A stretch of 64,000 nt of DNA from Callipepla californica brunnescens (Eukaryota > Chordata > Aves > Galliformes > Odontophoridae): positions 744,001-808,000 of the forward strand of contig JALIRH010000117.1 in assembly GCA_023055505.1 (NCBI GenBank), given 5' to 3'. A program made the translations under genes and the position numbers. The notes under the pieces were generated by a model, which was not told the origin of the DNA, did not search any database, and worked only from the letters and a program-made list of their open reading frames with translations. Within the stretch, counting starts at the first letter, position 1. The number at the start of each line of letters is the position of its first letter. Below are positions 1-51,030 of this stretch, one piece after another.

Positions 1-38745
<38,745 letters not shown>

Positions 38746-40590
38746 CTTAGAAAGAAAGCACAGATAAAAAGTTTACACACAAATGATACACATTCTTGTA
38801 GCTCATCGTAGGAGCTGTTTATTTAATAATGCAATTACATTTTTTCTCTTCCTCATTAAGGGGGACTGGATATTTTTGTATAATTCACATGATGATATTA
38901 ATAATACAGTACTGCTGCATCATAAACATTACGCTTAAACATGAAAATAGAGTGACAGTTTTAAAGACACAACAATCAAGACTGTTTTTAGCAGCAGTTT
39001 TAACAGACAATCTTCAGAGCACTCCTGCAATACAGCAGGTTCTTTATTTAAAAACCAGCAACCACACTAAACAGAAAACTCTTCTAAAGTACCACCTTGT
39101 ACTACAGGCGACAAATCAGACTGCCTCTTCTTTCATGATAATCCAGCATCTACGTACTGTAGCATTTCTGATATTCTAAGCTACAAAGTAACAGTCTTCT
39201 GTCCTACCAATATGTCTTTCCTACCCATAGGTAAACTGCTAGCTCACACACTAACAAATTAAGGAAGCCATCTACACGATGTATCGGTGTGGGACGCATA
39301 CATACACAGCCAAGCCAGTGAGCTCTGGCCCACAAGCAGTGACAGAGGCACATTTCCACATAACAAGACACGAGACCACAGAACGGAAAAAGCTTCATCA
39401 AAGAGCTTACACAGAAGACACCCGTTCAGCTAACTTCAACTCCAGAGTCATTATGGCACAGAGTCCAGAGCTTCTGAGTATGTAATCAACAGCAAGAGCC
39501 CACTATCTAATGCAGAAAGCACATCTAACTTTCTCATCAGTTAGAGAAAGGTAATTATAAGCTTTAAAGCACAGAAGCAGCTGTAGAGTTGCACCTGCAA
39601 AACTGGAGAGGAGGAGGAATGCACAGGATCTGAAGCCCATGAGAGAAATAACAGGGAACGCTTACAGTATAAATACAACATAGTTCTTTCAAATCAAATG
39701 TGATCATTCTTTTATCATAATGGGGGACTCAAGAAATAATAATAATAGGGAAAGGTTGAAAAATCAGACAGATAAGTAATGAAGCTAAATGCTACTGTTA
39801 TATCAGCCATCACAACCTTGTTCCCTGCACAAAATTCCCAGTAAAACTCACTTTCTTTAGAGAATCTTAGCTGATATTGTTCCCACAATGGATTTAGCAG
39901 AGATTTTTATACACCAAACGTACTAACTGAGTCTATGCAACTGGAAATCACAGAGCATACCTTCTGTTTTTAATTATACAGTCTGATTTAAGATACAAAG
40001 CAAATATAAGACAGCCTTCATTTGCGTGCGCATGCTATTTCTCCCGAAGAATGAGAGAAATGGTCCTTTAACTTCTGACACAGATACTTACATAGATAAT
40101 ATGAATGAATGCATGAAGGCATCAAACTTCAAAATAAAAAACAACCAACGCACAAAAATGGCACAGATTTTGTATAGGAGTATTTTTGTGATCAAAAATC
40201 TTTGTAAAGATACAATGCCTTCACATATTATGAATATTTAATGTTTCAGGGAAGTGATTTATTTTGTGATTCTGAAAAAGCAACCAACACATAGAATGTG
40301 CCATTGGAAAAACTGGACTGCGTGGAAGCACAAATACGAATGGGTGTGCAGCAAGTTCCACTAGGGAGGCTTTCACTGTGCCTTTACAATAAGGCAAGGT
40401 TCAGACTCCTGTAAAAGGAACTACCTGCCTTCAGAAAGAAAATACTTATTAACCAGGAAGAAAAAAAAAAATATTTAGAAAATTAATTCTAACATTCTTT
40501 GGCACAAGAGTCCTTCACTAACTGCTTTAAAACAAAGAAACATTAACATAACTTCAATTCTAAATGTTTGCTCATTGCCTTAAATGAGAC

Positions 40591-40686
40591 GCCTGGTGTA
40601 GCTGTGCACGTCCCTGTCCATTGCAGGGAAGCTGGACTACATGACTTCTAAAGGACCCTTCCAACTCTAAGGATTCTATGATGCTA
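40591..40686 (+). mobile_element. CR1 LINE 3' end
   Basis: Sense CR1 tail: gctgtgcacgtccctgtcc, ttgcagggaagctggact, aaaggacccttccaactc, then ggattctatgatgctat. Severely 5' truncated. Confidence 0.93.
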
Positions 40687-42696
40687 TAACCTCAGTCTGG
40701 GCAGGGAGGTGCATGGAAGGAGTACACTTGTGCCAAATACTGCAATGGATTATATGCATAAATATTTAATATATTTACTGAGAAGAGAAATGTCTTCATT
40801 TTTATTGTGGAGAAAATTTCTCAAGTATTACTCAAAACATTACATCTGCTTTCAACTGACATTTAGAAAGAAATTTTAATGAAAAAATTGCTACAAACCA
40901 AAAATTCAATAACCTTTTTAAGAGATTAAGCTTTTCTTGTGTTTTAGATGCACTTTGCCTACAAAGATGAATTAGATCACTTGCAGTGTTTTCAACTAGA
41001 CAGCTGCTCATTTATTTGGTTGGGAACCACACAGAACAGAAGAAATGAGAAAAGCAGACAGTGTCCCTGACAGCTACTGAAAGGAGTCAACAATTATAGA
41101 GGTATGCATTAAAACAAGTCCCATCGTTATAGAGTTAATTTGGTGAAAGAAATTACCTCTGATGCTGGAAAGGGCTAGTTCTGTCTACAGATAACTTTAC
41201 AATTAAGGTCCGATCTCTGTCCTTAGCTCTCCATTTACATGGACTCCAAGGACTGACTGACTAAGCCAAGTAACTCCGAAACTTAGAACTTAATCCTTCC
41301 CCCAACTTTAAAAACGTCCACCAGTTACAGCTCAAGTCAGAAGCTCTTTTCAATGAAATTATTCAAATCCATTAACTGACATTTTGGAATTCAAGCATAA
41401 GTGTTACAAACATCTTAAAAATTCACCCGAATTATAAAATACGTTTTCACTAAAAAAATCTAGAATTATAAAAATACAGGTGCTACACATTCTCCTCACA
41501 TTCAGAGTACAACACTTCACAGAAATTCACCTCTCCTACACAGAAAAGACACGCATTGCACTAATTTTACACTCTGTAAGAATGAATTATATTTTGCTGA
41601 GGAGTTACTTCACTGTTACTGTGAACTAACAGGAGTAAAGGAAAAATAAATGCTTATTATTTAAAATTGACAATAGGAACAGTTAAGGCAAATTCAGTTC
41701 TAGGACCGAACTCTGGAAATTCAATTCTGATAATCCAAAACAGTGAGGATGGAGGAGGAAGTGATGACTTGTCTTATTAGTGTCATCTAGAATTACCGAG
41801 TCCTTTCCAAAGCACCATTTAGTGACTAACGAGAGACAGTCTGCTGCATCTGCAAAAGAGCTCTGGCATGAAGATTAGAAGCGCAGAAGCAGTCTGTTTT
41901 GCATCATACCTCTGAATGACCCTCCTCAGCTCACTCCTCACATCCAAATCTGCCTTAGAAAGCTTTAAGACACACAGATACACTAAGCAGCATTCCCTGC
42001 AAAGCCCACCACATATAGTACCTATTCCACATTCAGATTAGAACTAACCATTTATTTGACTGTCTTCACACGACAAACAGTAAGAAATAAAACACAGAAG
42101 TGAGACCTTCATCTAACAAGCTCCTCTGTTGTACCTCTGAAAACCGACTGCCCTCAGAAAACACTTTTATTCAGAGTCTGACACTGTCTAGCCTTCATTT
42201 TTGCACTGAAACACTGCTGAGGCAATTGAGTCAGCTGCACACAGACATTTGACGCCCAGAAGCAGGTACTGCACGTACAGACAGACCATCTGCTTTTCTG
42301 AAATCCCAGTGTTTTCAACAGAATTCACCATTTTGTAAAAAGAAAATATCTTCTGTGATATCCCTTAATAACTAAGCAAGAGTTTGTTAGGATAATCATA
42401 ATAACGGCCAGGGACCTAGTTTGCTTCAAATATACACATTTTTTTAATGAACAGAAATGTTAACAGCTTAATTTTTGAGGGACAAGGGAGCGCAGGTCAC
42501 ATTTAATTCACCACATTTTTTTTTTCCATTTGCATAACAGAAATCTACTGCAAACAGCGTGGTTGTACAACGGGCACTTTGTAAAACTGCCTACGATTCT
42601 AAACGTGAGTAACACGGTGCTTTATTGAATACATTCCCCAGTGGTACAACAACAATATGTTTTTGTTTACAACATTTCCTAACTACTTTGACAGGT

Positions 42697-42874
42697 GATG
42701 GAGCACTGGCACAGGCTGCACAGAGAGCTGGTGGAGTCTCCTTCTCTGGTGATATTCAAGACCCACCTGGACACCTACCTGTGCAACCTGGGCTGGGGAG
42801 CTGCTTGGGCAGGGGGTTGGACTAGGTGATCTCTAGAGATCCCTTCCAAACCCTACAATTCTGTGATTCTGTGA
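42697..42874 (+). mobile_element. CR1 LINE 3' end
   Basis: Sense CR1: gcacaggctgcacagagagc, tggtggagtctccttctctg, ttggactaggtgatctctag, then the terminal octamer-like caattctgtgattctgtga. 5' truncated. Confidence 0.95.
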
Positions 42875-43032
42875 CATTCATTCAAGAGGTATCCCACCAA
42901 CAAATAAGGAGTAACAACAGAGTCAAGGGCAAATAGCTACTGAACACTTAACATTCTTTGATCTTTTTTGTCCTCTAGAATTGTTATTTTGTGCCAACTA
43001 ATGAAGTCAGTACACAAAAAGCAGTTACAGAC

Positions 43033-43125
43033 TCATAGGATCATTGAGGTTGGTAAAGATTACTAAGATCATCTCCTCCAACCTCCAACTCATCACCACC
43101 ATGCCCACTAAACCATGACATTTCC
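43033..43125 (-). mobile_element. CR1 LINE fragment
   Basis: Antisense CR1: tcataggatcattgaggttgg, gatcatctcctccaacctcc, then accatgcccactaaaccatg. Same subfamily type as the longer copy 300 bp to the right, possibly the same insertion wave. Confidence 0.85.
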
Positions 43126-43438
43126 AGGATCAAAACCTTAAATGTGGCCACAACTAGTAAAAGGAAGGGTGATTCTGACACAAGTGACTGATGAAGATTT
43201 GGAGACTTGTTTTATGAATATTTTAAGCTGTAATTTCTTTTCTAACCAGTGACATTCAAACATCACCTCGCTCAAGTGAAACAGAGAAATCAGCAACATG
43301 AAAAATGTTCTACCACAGCGATAATTGAGGTATTTGTTTCTTCTGATTCTGCTATATTCATCTGTTTACCAGTGTAATTTGGTTCACCATTACTCTCTTC
43401 ACGAAGATGGGGCTTGCTACAGATTCATTCTCACGCTA

Positions 43439-43866
43439 CCATGGAATCATTAAGGTTGAAAAAGACCTCTAAGTTGTCCAGCCATTCAGCTAACACCAAT
43501 ACTGCCATGAAACCACGCCCCAAAGTACCACATTTATCCTTCAACACCTGGAAGGTAATGACTCCACCACCTCCACGGGCAGCCTGCTCAAATGCATGAC
43601 GGCTCTTTCTGAGAAGTTTCTCCTAGTATTCAACGTGAACCTCCCCTGAAGCAACCCGAGGCCATTTCCTCTCTTCCTGTCGCCAGTTACACGGCAGAAG
43701 TGGCAGCGATAAGGTCTGCCCCGAGCCTGCCCTTCTGCAGGCTGAACAATCCCAGCTCCCTCAGCCGTTCCCCGTGAGATATGTGCTCCAGACCGCTCAC
43801 AGCTTTGTTCCGGACACACTCCAGGACCTCAGTGTCTTTCTCGTGCAATACTCAGGAGTACACACG
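43439..43866 (-). mobile_element. CR1 LINE 3' part (about 430 bp) abutting the CpG island
   Basis: Antisense CR1 with recognisable blocks in order: atggaatcattaaggttg, accacctccacgggcagcct, gataaggtctgccccgagc, aggctgaacaatcccagc and ggacacactccaggacctc. It ends about 100 bp before the CpG-dense promoter core, so it sits immediately downstream of the probable TBCK first exon. Confidence 0.95.
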
Positions 43867-43949
43867 GAATTCGGGAATCAACCCTACTAAAAACGACATC
43901 AAATTCAACAAGCTTGCTACAGGACAGCTACAAACTCCAGTAACGCCAG

Positions 43950-44790
43950 GCACGCCTCAGGCTCCACAGACGAGACCCCTGTCAGCAGCGCAGCCCCAAC
44001 AACCCCTGATGGGGCCGCTCCTCACACACCTGGCGGGCACCAGACGGCCCTCAGCTCCTCCCGTCACCAGCGGCCACCGAGGGACGTCCCCCAGCCCCAA
44101 ACCCCGAGCCGCTCCCTCAAAAGAGCCCGGCCGGAGCCGTGTGGGCAGGGTCGGGGCTCGAGCAGGGCGAGCACCTCAGCGTGCAGCACAGGTACCTCAG
44201 CGGGCGGCGCCCTCCGTGACGTGTTTCCCGCCCGCCGGCCCCCGCCCAGAGGCTCTCTTAGACGTGCCTGAGTTTTCCTCTTATTTGGGCCTTAAAAAAA
44301 AAAAACAACATGAAAAGCCACTTTTTTGTTGATTTTTGATTTATTATTTTCAGTTAAGGAGAGAGCTTCCAAAGCAATGCTCGGTTAGGGTGGGGAGCGA
44401 GGTTTTTTCCGGGCGGTTTCAGGCGCTTGCTCGGGCAGGCCTAGGGGGCTTCCTCCGTCAGCGGGGCGAGGAGCGTGGCGGCGGCGGCCCGGTTGATGTG
44501 AGTGCCGCTTCGCGGGGCCGGGAGCGGGCTCCTCCGGCGGTGTGTTGCAGCCAGGGTTCGAGGCAGGGAGCTGGGCTCGGGGCTCCACGTGCTCTGGAGG
44601 GCGGCCGTGCGGGTCCGAACGGTGCGTAGGGAGGGAGCGCGCTGGTGAAGCGGTTCTTCCGCAGCGTGGGGTGCCCCTCCGCCGGGCCGCCTGCGGCTGT
44701 GGTGGCGGCGTGGCGGGAGGCTGCTGGAGGAGCGGCTGCGCGGGCCTGGAAGCCGCCGAGCGCCCGCTGAGCTTTGCAGAGCAGCTGATG
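43950..44790. promoter_or_regulatory. CpG island: bidirectional TBCK / AIMP1 promoter
   Basis: The only CpG-dense, GC-rich stretch in the window, placed between two divergent genes. It contains GC boxes (cccgcccag near 44241, gggcgg near 44411), an E2F-like tttcccgc and a CRE-like tgacgt, and no convincing TATA box, typical of a housekeeping bidirectional promoter. Minus-strand donors that could end the TBCK non-coding first exon are at 44030 (CCAG|gtgtgt), 44175 (TGAG|gtgctc) and 44196 (TGAG|gtacct); I cannot choose between them. A poly(A)-rich dip (44293-44304) separates the TBCK-side and AIMP1-side GC cores. Confidence 0.85.
44217..44231 (+). promoter_or_regulatory. CRE half-site plus E2F-like site
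   Basis: tgacgt (44217-44222) followed directly by tttcccgc (44224-44231) in the TBCK side of the CpG island. Motif match only. Confidence 0.4.
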
Positions 44791-47700
44791 TTTTGAAACG
44801 AGGAGGAGATGCTGCCTTTGTTGTGCCAAGTGATGTCTGGGTTCGCCGCGTTTGCGTGTTTGGCAGCGAGCGAAAAACAGTATGGCCGTGCAGCTCATCC
44901 TCAGTGCGGGTATTTGCAGGGTTTAACCTGCAGCTCCTGCCTCTGCGTGGGGCAGCGTGGCGTGGGTAAGAAGGACGAGCTTATTGTTTAATGCTGATAA
45001 GTTACATTAGGAGCACACAGCCAGTGTTATGTGGCAAAATTACTGAAATACTACACGGCTTGAGCTCACCAGTTCCTGCTGAATTTGATGATTTGCAAAA
45101 TAGCTACTAAGTCGCCCTTGCATTTCCAGCTCTTTCTGTACCTTTAACTCAGATTATTTACTTTTTTAATATCACCATTGTGGTTCACTAATAGGTGTGG
45201 TTCAGGATACTTCACACGAATTCTGTAGTAATTTGAAGCAGAAATCAAATATAGCATCGCATTTTCATATGCCCCCTTCATTTACTTGCTCCAGTTACGC
45301 TCAATAATTTCAACAATATTTCAAAGACCTGTTGGAAAATAAACCATAAATCTGTACAAACAAAACCAAAGCCCAGAAACTGCTTTTTAATGTCAAGTAT
45401 TATTGAAAGGGTTATGGTGTTTTAATGCTTTATGGGCCTTAGTGAAAAATGCTCTTCAGGCAAACCTTACCAAAGCAAAGTATTTTCTTTTGTGGCCAAC
45501 CTAAAGGGTCTTTGGTTGTCAACATGGTTCCTTCATAGCACATTCCTATCTCATCCTGTCACAAATTATCAGTATGTTCTTGTTACGGTTATCCTGACTT
45601 GAAATGATTTTGAGAAGTACATTGTTGAATTGCTTTGGTATTTTGTCAGCAACGAAGCCTAGTGGTGTAAGATGTTGAGGACAGAGTGAAGAAAGTCAAA
45701 ATTACTCTTGCAACAAACTTGAGCAAATTTAGTTCGGGCAGTTTCTGTTTTGTATAACTTGTTTCTTTCCAAAAAAAAAAAACAAACAAAAAACCAAAAA
45801 ATGACCCTAAGAACAGCAGAAGTACCTTGTACATTCTGGTGGACAAGAACTCAAATAGTGGTATCAGAGTGAGCAACAGATCTTAACAACAGATCTTCAA
45901 TTTGCAAGAAAAAAAATAATCTAACATTGCAAAATGGGAGACAAGTTTTATCCTACACATATGTGGACCAAATCCCTGCTATGTAAGAAGTAGTCTTCAT
46001 AGGGATACTAGCCTTAACTGTGGGTCTTCCACCAGATTTCCTTTATATTTCTTGGTTTTTAATAATGCTTCATCATGAATTCAAACTTCATGCAAGGAAG
46101 AAGTTCTTTATTTCAGTTTTGCAGTTCACTTTTAACAGAGTAATCACTGTATTCACTAGCTTTAGTCAACTGCTGTCTTGTGTTGGCTGGCTGGAAGTTT
46201 CTTCTCAGTACATTATAGAACTTGTATTATCTGTGGATAGTTAGATACTCAATGACACCGAGTAGTTGATTAATGAGTAAATTCTCCATCAGTTGGAGAA
46301 CTTAGACTGACTTCAGAGAATGGAAAGAACATTATAAATGCCTAGAAATAAGTGAAAAATATTTATATAGTAAAAGTGAGCATAAAGCTCACCTGGGAGA
46401 AGGAATGATCAAGTGCAGAGCAACAGGAAGCTGATGTGCCAAGTTTTTTTGAGCTTTTCTGATCAGGGGTTTTTAGTTTCATGTAATAGCTATCATGTAT
46501 AGATTTTGTTCACATTTGTTTCTTCTGTAGAAGCGTTTTCTAAAGCCTAAGGAATTTCAAATGCTAGGCAGAGCAGATAAAATGAATGGCCAGCATAGGA
46601 GACAGCTGCTATGAACATCAGACGTGAGCAAAGTAAATAGCATCTCTGGTTTCTTAAGCTGATATGAATTCTGTGACTGCAGTCCTGCAGAGACACCCTG
46701 GTAACTTGTATATTTTTCCTTCAAAACAGTTACCTGTATGGTTCTTATTACCATCGCCAAGATACATTTCCCTTGTTAGATTTCCTGCCATACTTGCCCT
46801 CTAAGGAAATTAATGTTTAGATTCCATTTCCATGGTTACCTTACTATTAAATAGTAGCAGAATGTTCCTCTGATAGCACTTCTTTTCCCTCCAGTGTAGT
46901 AAAAGCCATCTTTACTCATTATTGAATACAGTTTCAGAAAGGTTTGGATGTTTCTCAAAGCAACCTTCTGAACTTTTTTTTTTTTTTAAATGGATGTACA
47001 ATTGCTTTTCTTTAAAAAAAGAAAAAAAGCTTGTGGCCACAGATATAAGTCACCAGTTTGTTGTCTCAATTGGGTTTGTTTTCTTTTGGAAAACAGGAAT
47101 TTGACTGCTTCATTGCAACTTCAGAGGTGTGCTGACAATGACACATTTAGTTAGAATTAGTACAAGAGCTGTAACTTATCTGCTGCTGTCTAACTTAGAA
47201 AATTTGTATAAAAGAACACAAACTAGGAGCTTGGTGCATCATCCATCAACGCATATTTTTCCAATACAAAGTAGGTGCTATGTAGTCTCTGTAGTATTAT
47301 AAGGCTGTCTTCCATTGGTCCAGAAGCTGGCAGGAGAGTTAAGGTGATTCTTGGAAAGGGTAGCAAGAAAAATTATACTGATGCATGAGATCTTCCTTGT
47401 CCCCTTCCCTCTGTGAAGTGCCCTCGTAGAAATTCAGATAAAATTCTAGGAGGAAGCCAAAAGTGATAGAACTGTACCTAAAAGCGCATGCTCTGAGATA
47501 GGAATGGTTACAGACTGGCTATGCAGTAGTCCTTGCTCTTGTATTGGGCAAACATGATAGGAGTAAGAAAAGATCACATTAAGAACTATCATATCTCTTT
47601 ACTTGCAGTCTGTTAAAAAGTCTCTGTAAAACCAGAGATAGCATTCTTTTATCTGGCTGCAAGTGTATTAATAAAGTTGATACTAGTTTGAAAGCTCTTA

Positions 47701-48404
47701 TGAGAGCTGTTTCTCTCACTGAGAGGCTTAATTATTTATAAGAAAAAACACTTTTTTATCTTGATAGGCCAGATATCTCTTTGGTGCTTTAAAGAGTTTA
47801 GTCTATTTTCAGCTGCATCCGTCATTAGACTTCTGTGTGTGGTGCTGACCTTGGCACAGAAGCATGTGTCTACTTTGTGTGGACGTCAGGCAAACAACAA
47901 AAGCCCTATAAGGTAATGTTTAGGCTAGTTAGCCTTTTTCTGCTCACAATAGCTGCAAGATACTTCAGGCTCAGCCCTCAGCAGGTTCCTTCATTCTTAG
48001 GGGTCTAAAATGGCAACCTTCCACAGCAGAGTCTGTCCTGTCCTCCTCCAAAGGATATTGTAATCCACTCACCAGCATCACACATTTGCAAATTAATTTA
48101 TATACCAGCTTCTTCAGATTATGAAAGTAACGTGTATCTCACAAGCAGTTTATATTTCCTGTTTTTCCACGTTTAAGTCTTTGATGTGTTTTGAACTTCC
48201 AAGTTACTATACCTAAATAACATGGAAATAGCACAATTATCACAATTACAAAGGTAGATTTTACCGCATGTTTTTAAACATTGAAACACTGGGATACATA
48301 AACAGGAGGATATTTTTTCTAATGCTAGATGCAATGGAAAGATCTTAGCAGAAGGGGAGCTAAGACCACAAGCTCATTCTCATCTACATGTTATACCTAC
48401 ATTG

Positions 48405-48718
48405 CTTTGGAGCCATGTGCCTAACCTGTTTCCAGAACTCCCTGATGATGGATATTCCACAGCTTACATAGGCAGTCTGTTCAGTCCCTCACTCTTACTT
48501 GAAAGAGTTCCAAATGCCTAACTTAAATCTTCGCTCTTTCCTGTCTGCAGTAGACCTGGTGAACAGTTTAGTCCTATTCTCATACCAACTTTCTTTGTGT
48601 TTGAAGAATGAGATCAAATCTCACATCCATCTTCCCTTCTGTAGACTAAACAACTTCAGTTCTTACAAGCTTTTTCATCGCCTTTGAAGCCTCTTTAAAA
48701 AGTTAAGGGACAGAAGAA
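48405..48718 (-). mobile_element. Old CR1 LINE fragment
   Basis: Diverged antisense CR1: ctccctgatgatggatattc, ataggcagtctgttcagtcc, tctgcagtagacctggtg, cttcccttctgtagactaaac, all in CR1 order. More degraded than the other copies in the window. Confidence 0.7.
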
Positions 48719-49583
48719 GAGAATCTGAAAAGCACATCTGTGGCAATTGTAGGGGGTCTTGAGTACACGTGAGTACAGTGCGCATGTCACATGGGAAGCC
48801 TCTTGAGCAGCTAAGACATTTTGACTGCAATAAAATGTGGCTAGAGAGCTTTCCTGATTGTCTTTCCTTTATTGTCTCAGATCTCCTTCTACCTTTTTTT
48901 TTTTTTTTTAGAGAAATTACAAGCATGAGCAGATTTTTATTTCCTGAACTGACAGGAAGGAGCACATAAGGGAAATTAGATTTCCAAATAAGTACTTGTA
49001 CTGCTCTGATAATTTGTGTAGTGATATGTTAATTAACTAATCAGCTGGCAACTGAGCCATAAATACATTTAATAGGGGAGTACATAAGAGGCATAAAGCA
49101 TTTATTGGGCAGGTATTTTCCTCTTGAAGATGTGGCCTCTCTGATTCCAATTAGTGAGCTACATTTAATAGGACAAGAGAAAGTACTTTACCAATATAAT
49201 TTGAAGTGCACTAGCTTGCTTAGGTAGCCTTATAGCTCCAAATATTTTGAGATTGTTCCCATGTTCTTTTGAGTACAAGCATACATATTTAGTTTGATAT
49301 CAGAAAATTTAATTGTTCAGGCATACTGTGCTTCTGACAAATGCATGTAATACAACATGATTAGAAGTATATGATCAGTTACTGCTCTGGCTTTAGGCAT
49401 GTCAAGTACTGATAGGCGTGATGACAGAATTGAGTGTGCTAGATTCCTTTCCATTTTCTAGGGGATAGTTGCTTATAATACTAGTCATGGTCTGCTCCTG
49501 TATGATACTCTGATATCAGGTGATGAACCAATCCTCCCAAAAGTGTCAGATTAAATTCATAAATTTTTTACTCATCCTTCTAG

Positions 49584-49635
49584 GGAATTATAGGGGTTGG
49601 AAGGGACCTCAAGAGATTGAGTCCAACCCCTAAAG
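49584..49635 (-). mobile_element. Short CR1 LINE 3' remnant
   Basis: ggaattataggggttggaag, then ggacctcaagagattgagtc and caacccc, the terminal 50 bp of an antisense CR1. Confidence 0.75.
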
Positions 49636-50039
49636 TCTTCTTAAAAGAAGTCTACTAACACATAGAAGCCATTTCAAGATTTTAGTGCCCTCTTACTCTT
49701 GTATTACTAGCTTGAAGTAATATTTACAATTTCCATATGTTTAAATGAGTAAGTCAGATCAAGAGTTTCTCAGATCGAGTGTTTCAAATGAGAAACTATA
49801 AAGAGTGGTTTAATCACTAGCTTGTTTCTTTATAGGAAAATATTTTGAATGTTATTAGCAGTGATACAATTTCACTGAGGAATTTGTTTCTGAATGAGAC
49901 TGCATATTTTTTCCTCAAACATCCTAGGCTCTATTCCTCTTCTGTAACTTCACAAGTCTTAGCTACTGTAAGGATAGCTGGCAGCAAATGCAGTTGTGAC
50001 AAAAGCTAAGAAAAGAGTAGCCACAACCTATCAATAAAG

Positions 50040-50250
50040 AAGGAATCACTTACCCCCCTTCTGAGGACCAGGGCTCACCCAATACTCCAAAGGAGGTAAC
50101 CTCCAAGTTGCTTCCCTTGTTGCTGCCAGTCCTTAAATGAGGTTAGGGAGGGGTGGAGCCAGGGTCTGCCCCTTCCGGTGGCACAGGTGAATTGCTTCCA
50201 CCTGTGTTCCCAGGGCTGGTTATTTATGGCCCTGCACTAGCTGCCTTATT
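50040..50250. other. GC-rich block of unknown origin in AIMP1 intron 1
   Basis: About 200 bp markedly richer in G+C than its surroundings, with few CpGs and an 8-bp inverted repeat cacaggtg/cacctgtg at 50182-50206. Its sharp borders suggest an inserted repeat or LTR piece, but I do not recognise a family. Confidence 0.4.
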
Positions 50251-50865
50251 TACTGAATTGGGCTGTGACCTAATGGTTCCTATGCATTCTCTAGTATGGA
50301 TGTAGGGAGATGAAGGTGGCTTGGATAGTCAGTTATTGTCTCAACTGTTATATTGTTTGAAATTAGAGCACCTTCCTATATTTGCCTACGTTTGAATTCA
50401 GTGTTTGAGTGTTGTTTTTTCTTCATTTTATTTTGTTGGTCTATTGTAGGTTGTTTCTCTAAATTTTTTTTTTTTTAATAGACACTGAAAAAGCTAGTAG
50501 CATCTATGCTTAATTTGAACACTGTTATAATGAATATTATAATGTGTTTTCATGACTGAATGAGTTAACGATAACATCAACTTAGCCTATGGAGTTGAAG
50601 GGTAAGGTTTCTCTTAAAAGGTGTTAATGGTTTAGCAAGTTGTGATAGTCTAAAACTCATATTTTGCTGACTGAGCTCATTGGGGCGGGTCTGTAATAGC
50701 AGCTGTAATTGCTTGTTGATAGTTACTGTTTTTGAGGACAATGAATTAGGTGTTCTAACCAAATGGAAGCTTTGTAGAGCTTCTACCTGAAAAACATACT
50801 CAACAAAGTAAAACTCTAGGGAAGAGCTACCTTTTGCTTCCTTAGTTCTCAAGTTTTATTGTGTT

Positions 50866-50930
50866 CATAGATTCATAGATACATTAGGTTGGAAAGGGCC
50901 TACAAGATCATCTAGTCCAACTATGTTCTA
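50866..50930 (-). mobile_element. Short CR1 LINE 3' remnant
   Basis: catagattcatagatacatt, then aggttggaaagggcctac and aagatcatctagtccaac, the antisense CR1 3' terminus. Confidence 0.85.
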
Positions 50931-51006
50931 TGTCTTTGTATAGAATTCTCAACTTCTTGTACCAATTTTGTGTAACTAAACAGCCCAGAAACTGCTCTTG
51001 ACTCGT

Positions 51007-51030
51007 AAAAAAAAAAAAAAAAAAAAAAAA
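51007..51030 (+). repeat. A24 homopolymer
   Basis: Twenty-four uninterrupted A residues. No AATAAA or recognisable retroposed body lies just upstream, so I do not call it a processed pseudogene tail. Confidence 0.9.

Larger units (their letters stand above)
38746..43950. other. TBCK 5' intron between the promoter exon and coding exon 1
   Basis: About 5.2 kb separating the ATG exon from the CpG island. It carries four CR1 pieces (40591, 42697, 43033, 43439) and otherwise unremarkable AT-rich sequence. It is intron if TBCK starts in the CpG island, as the arrangement implies. Confidence 0.7.

Noticed and set aside
38829..39179. 116-codon plus-strand frame near the TBCK ATG exon
   Set aside because: No recognisable domain; low-complexity composition, and it lies in the TBCK 5' intron without flanking exon signals.
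43781..44332. 183-codon plus-strand frame, the longest in the window
   Set aside because: It begins in an antisense CR1 and runs through the CpG island. Its Pro/Ala/Arg-rich composition reflects GC content, and stop codons are simply rare there.
44336..44991. Several 60-146-codon frames on both strands in the CpG island
   Set aside because: GC-driven open frames overlapping each other. None is in the frame that joins AIMP1 exon 2 through the 44497 donor.
51007..51030. A24 run as the tail of a processed pseudogene
   Set aside because: No poly(A) signal, coding remnant or target-site duplication could be seen around it.
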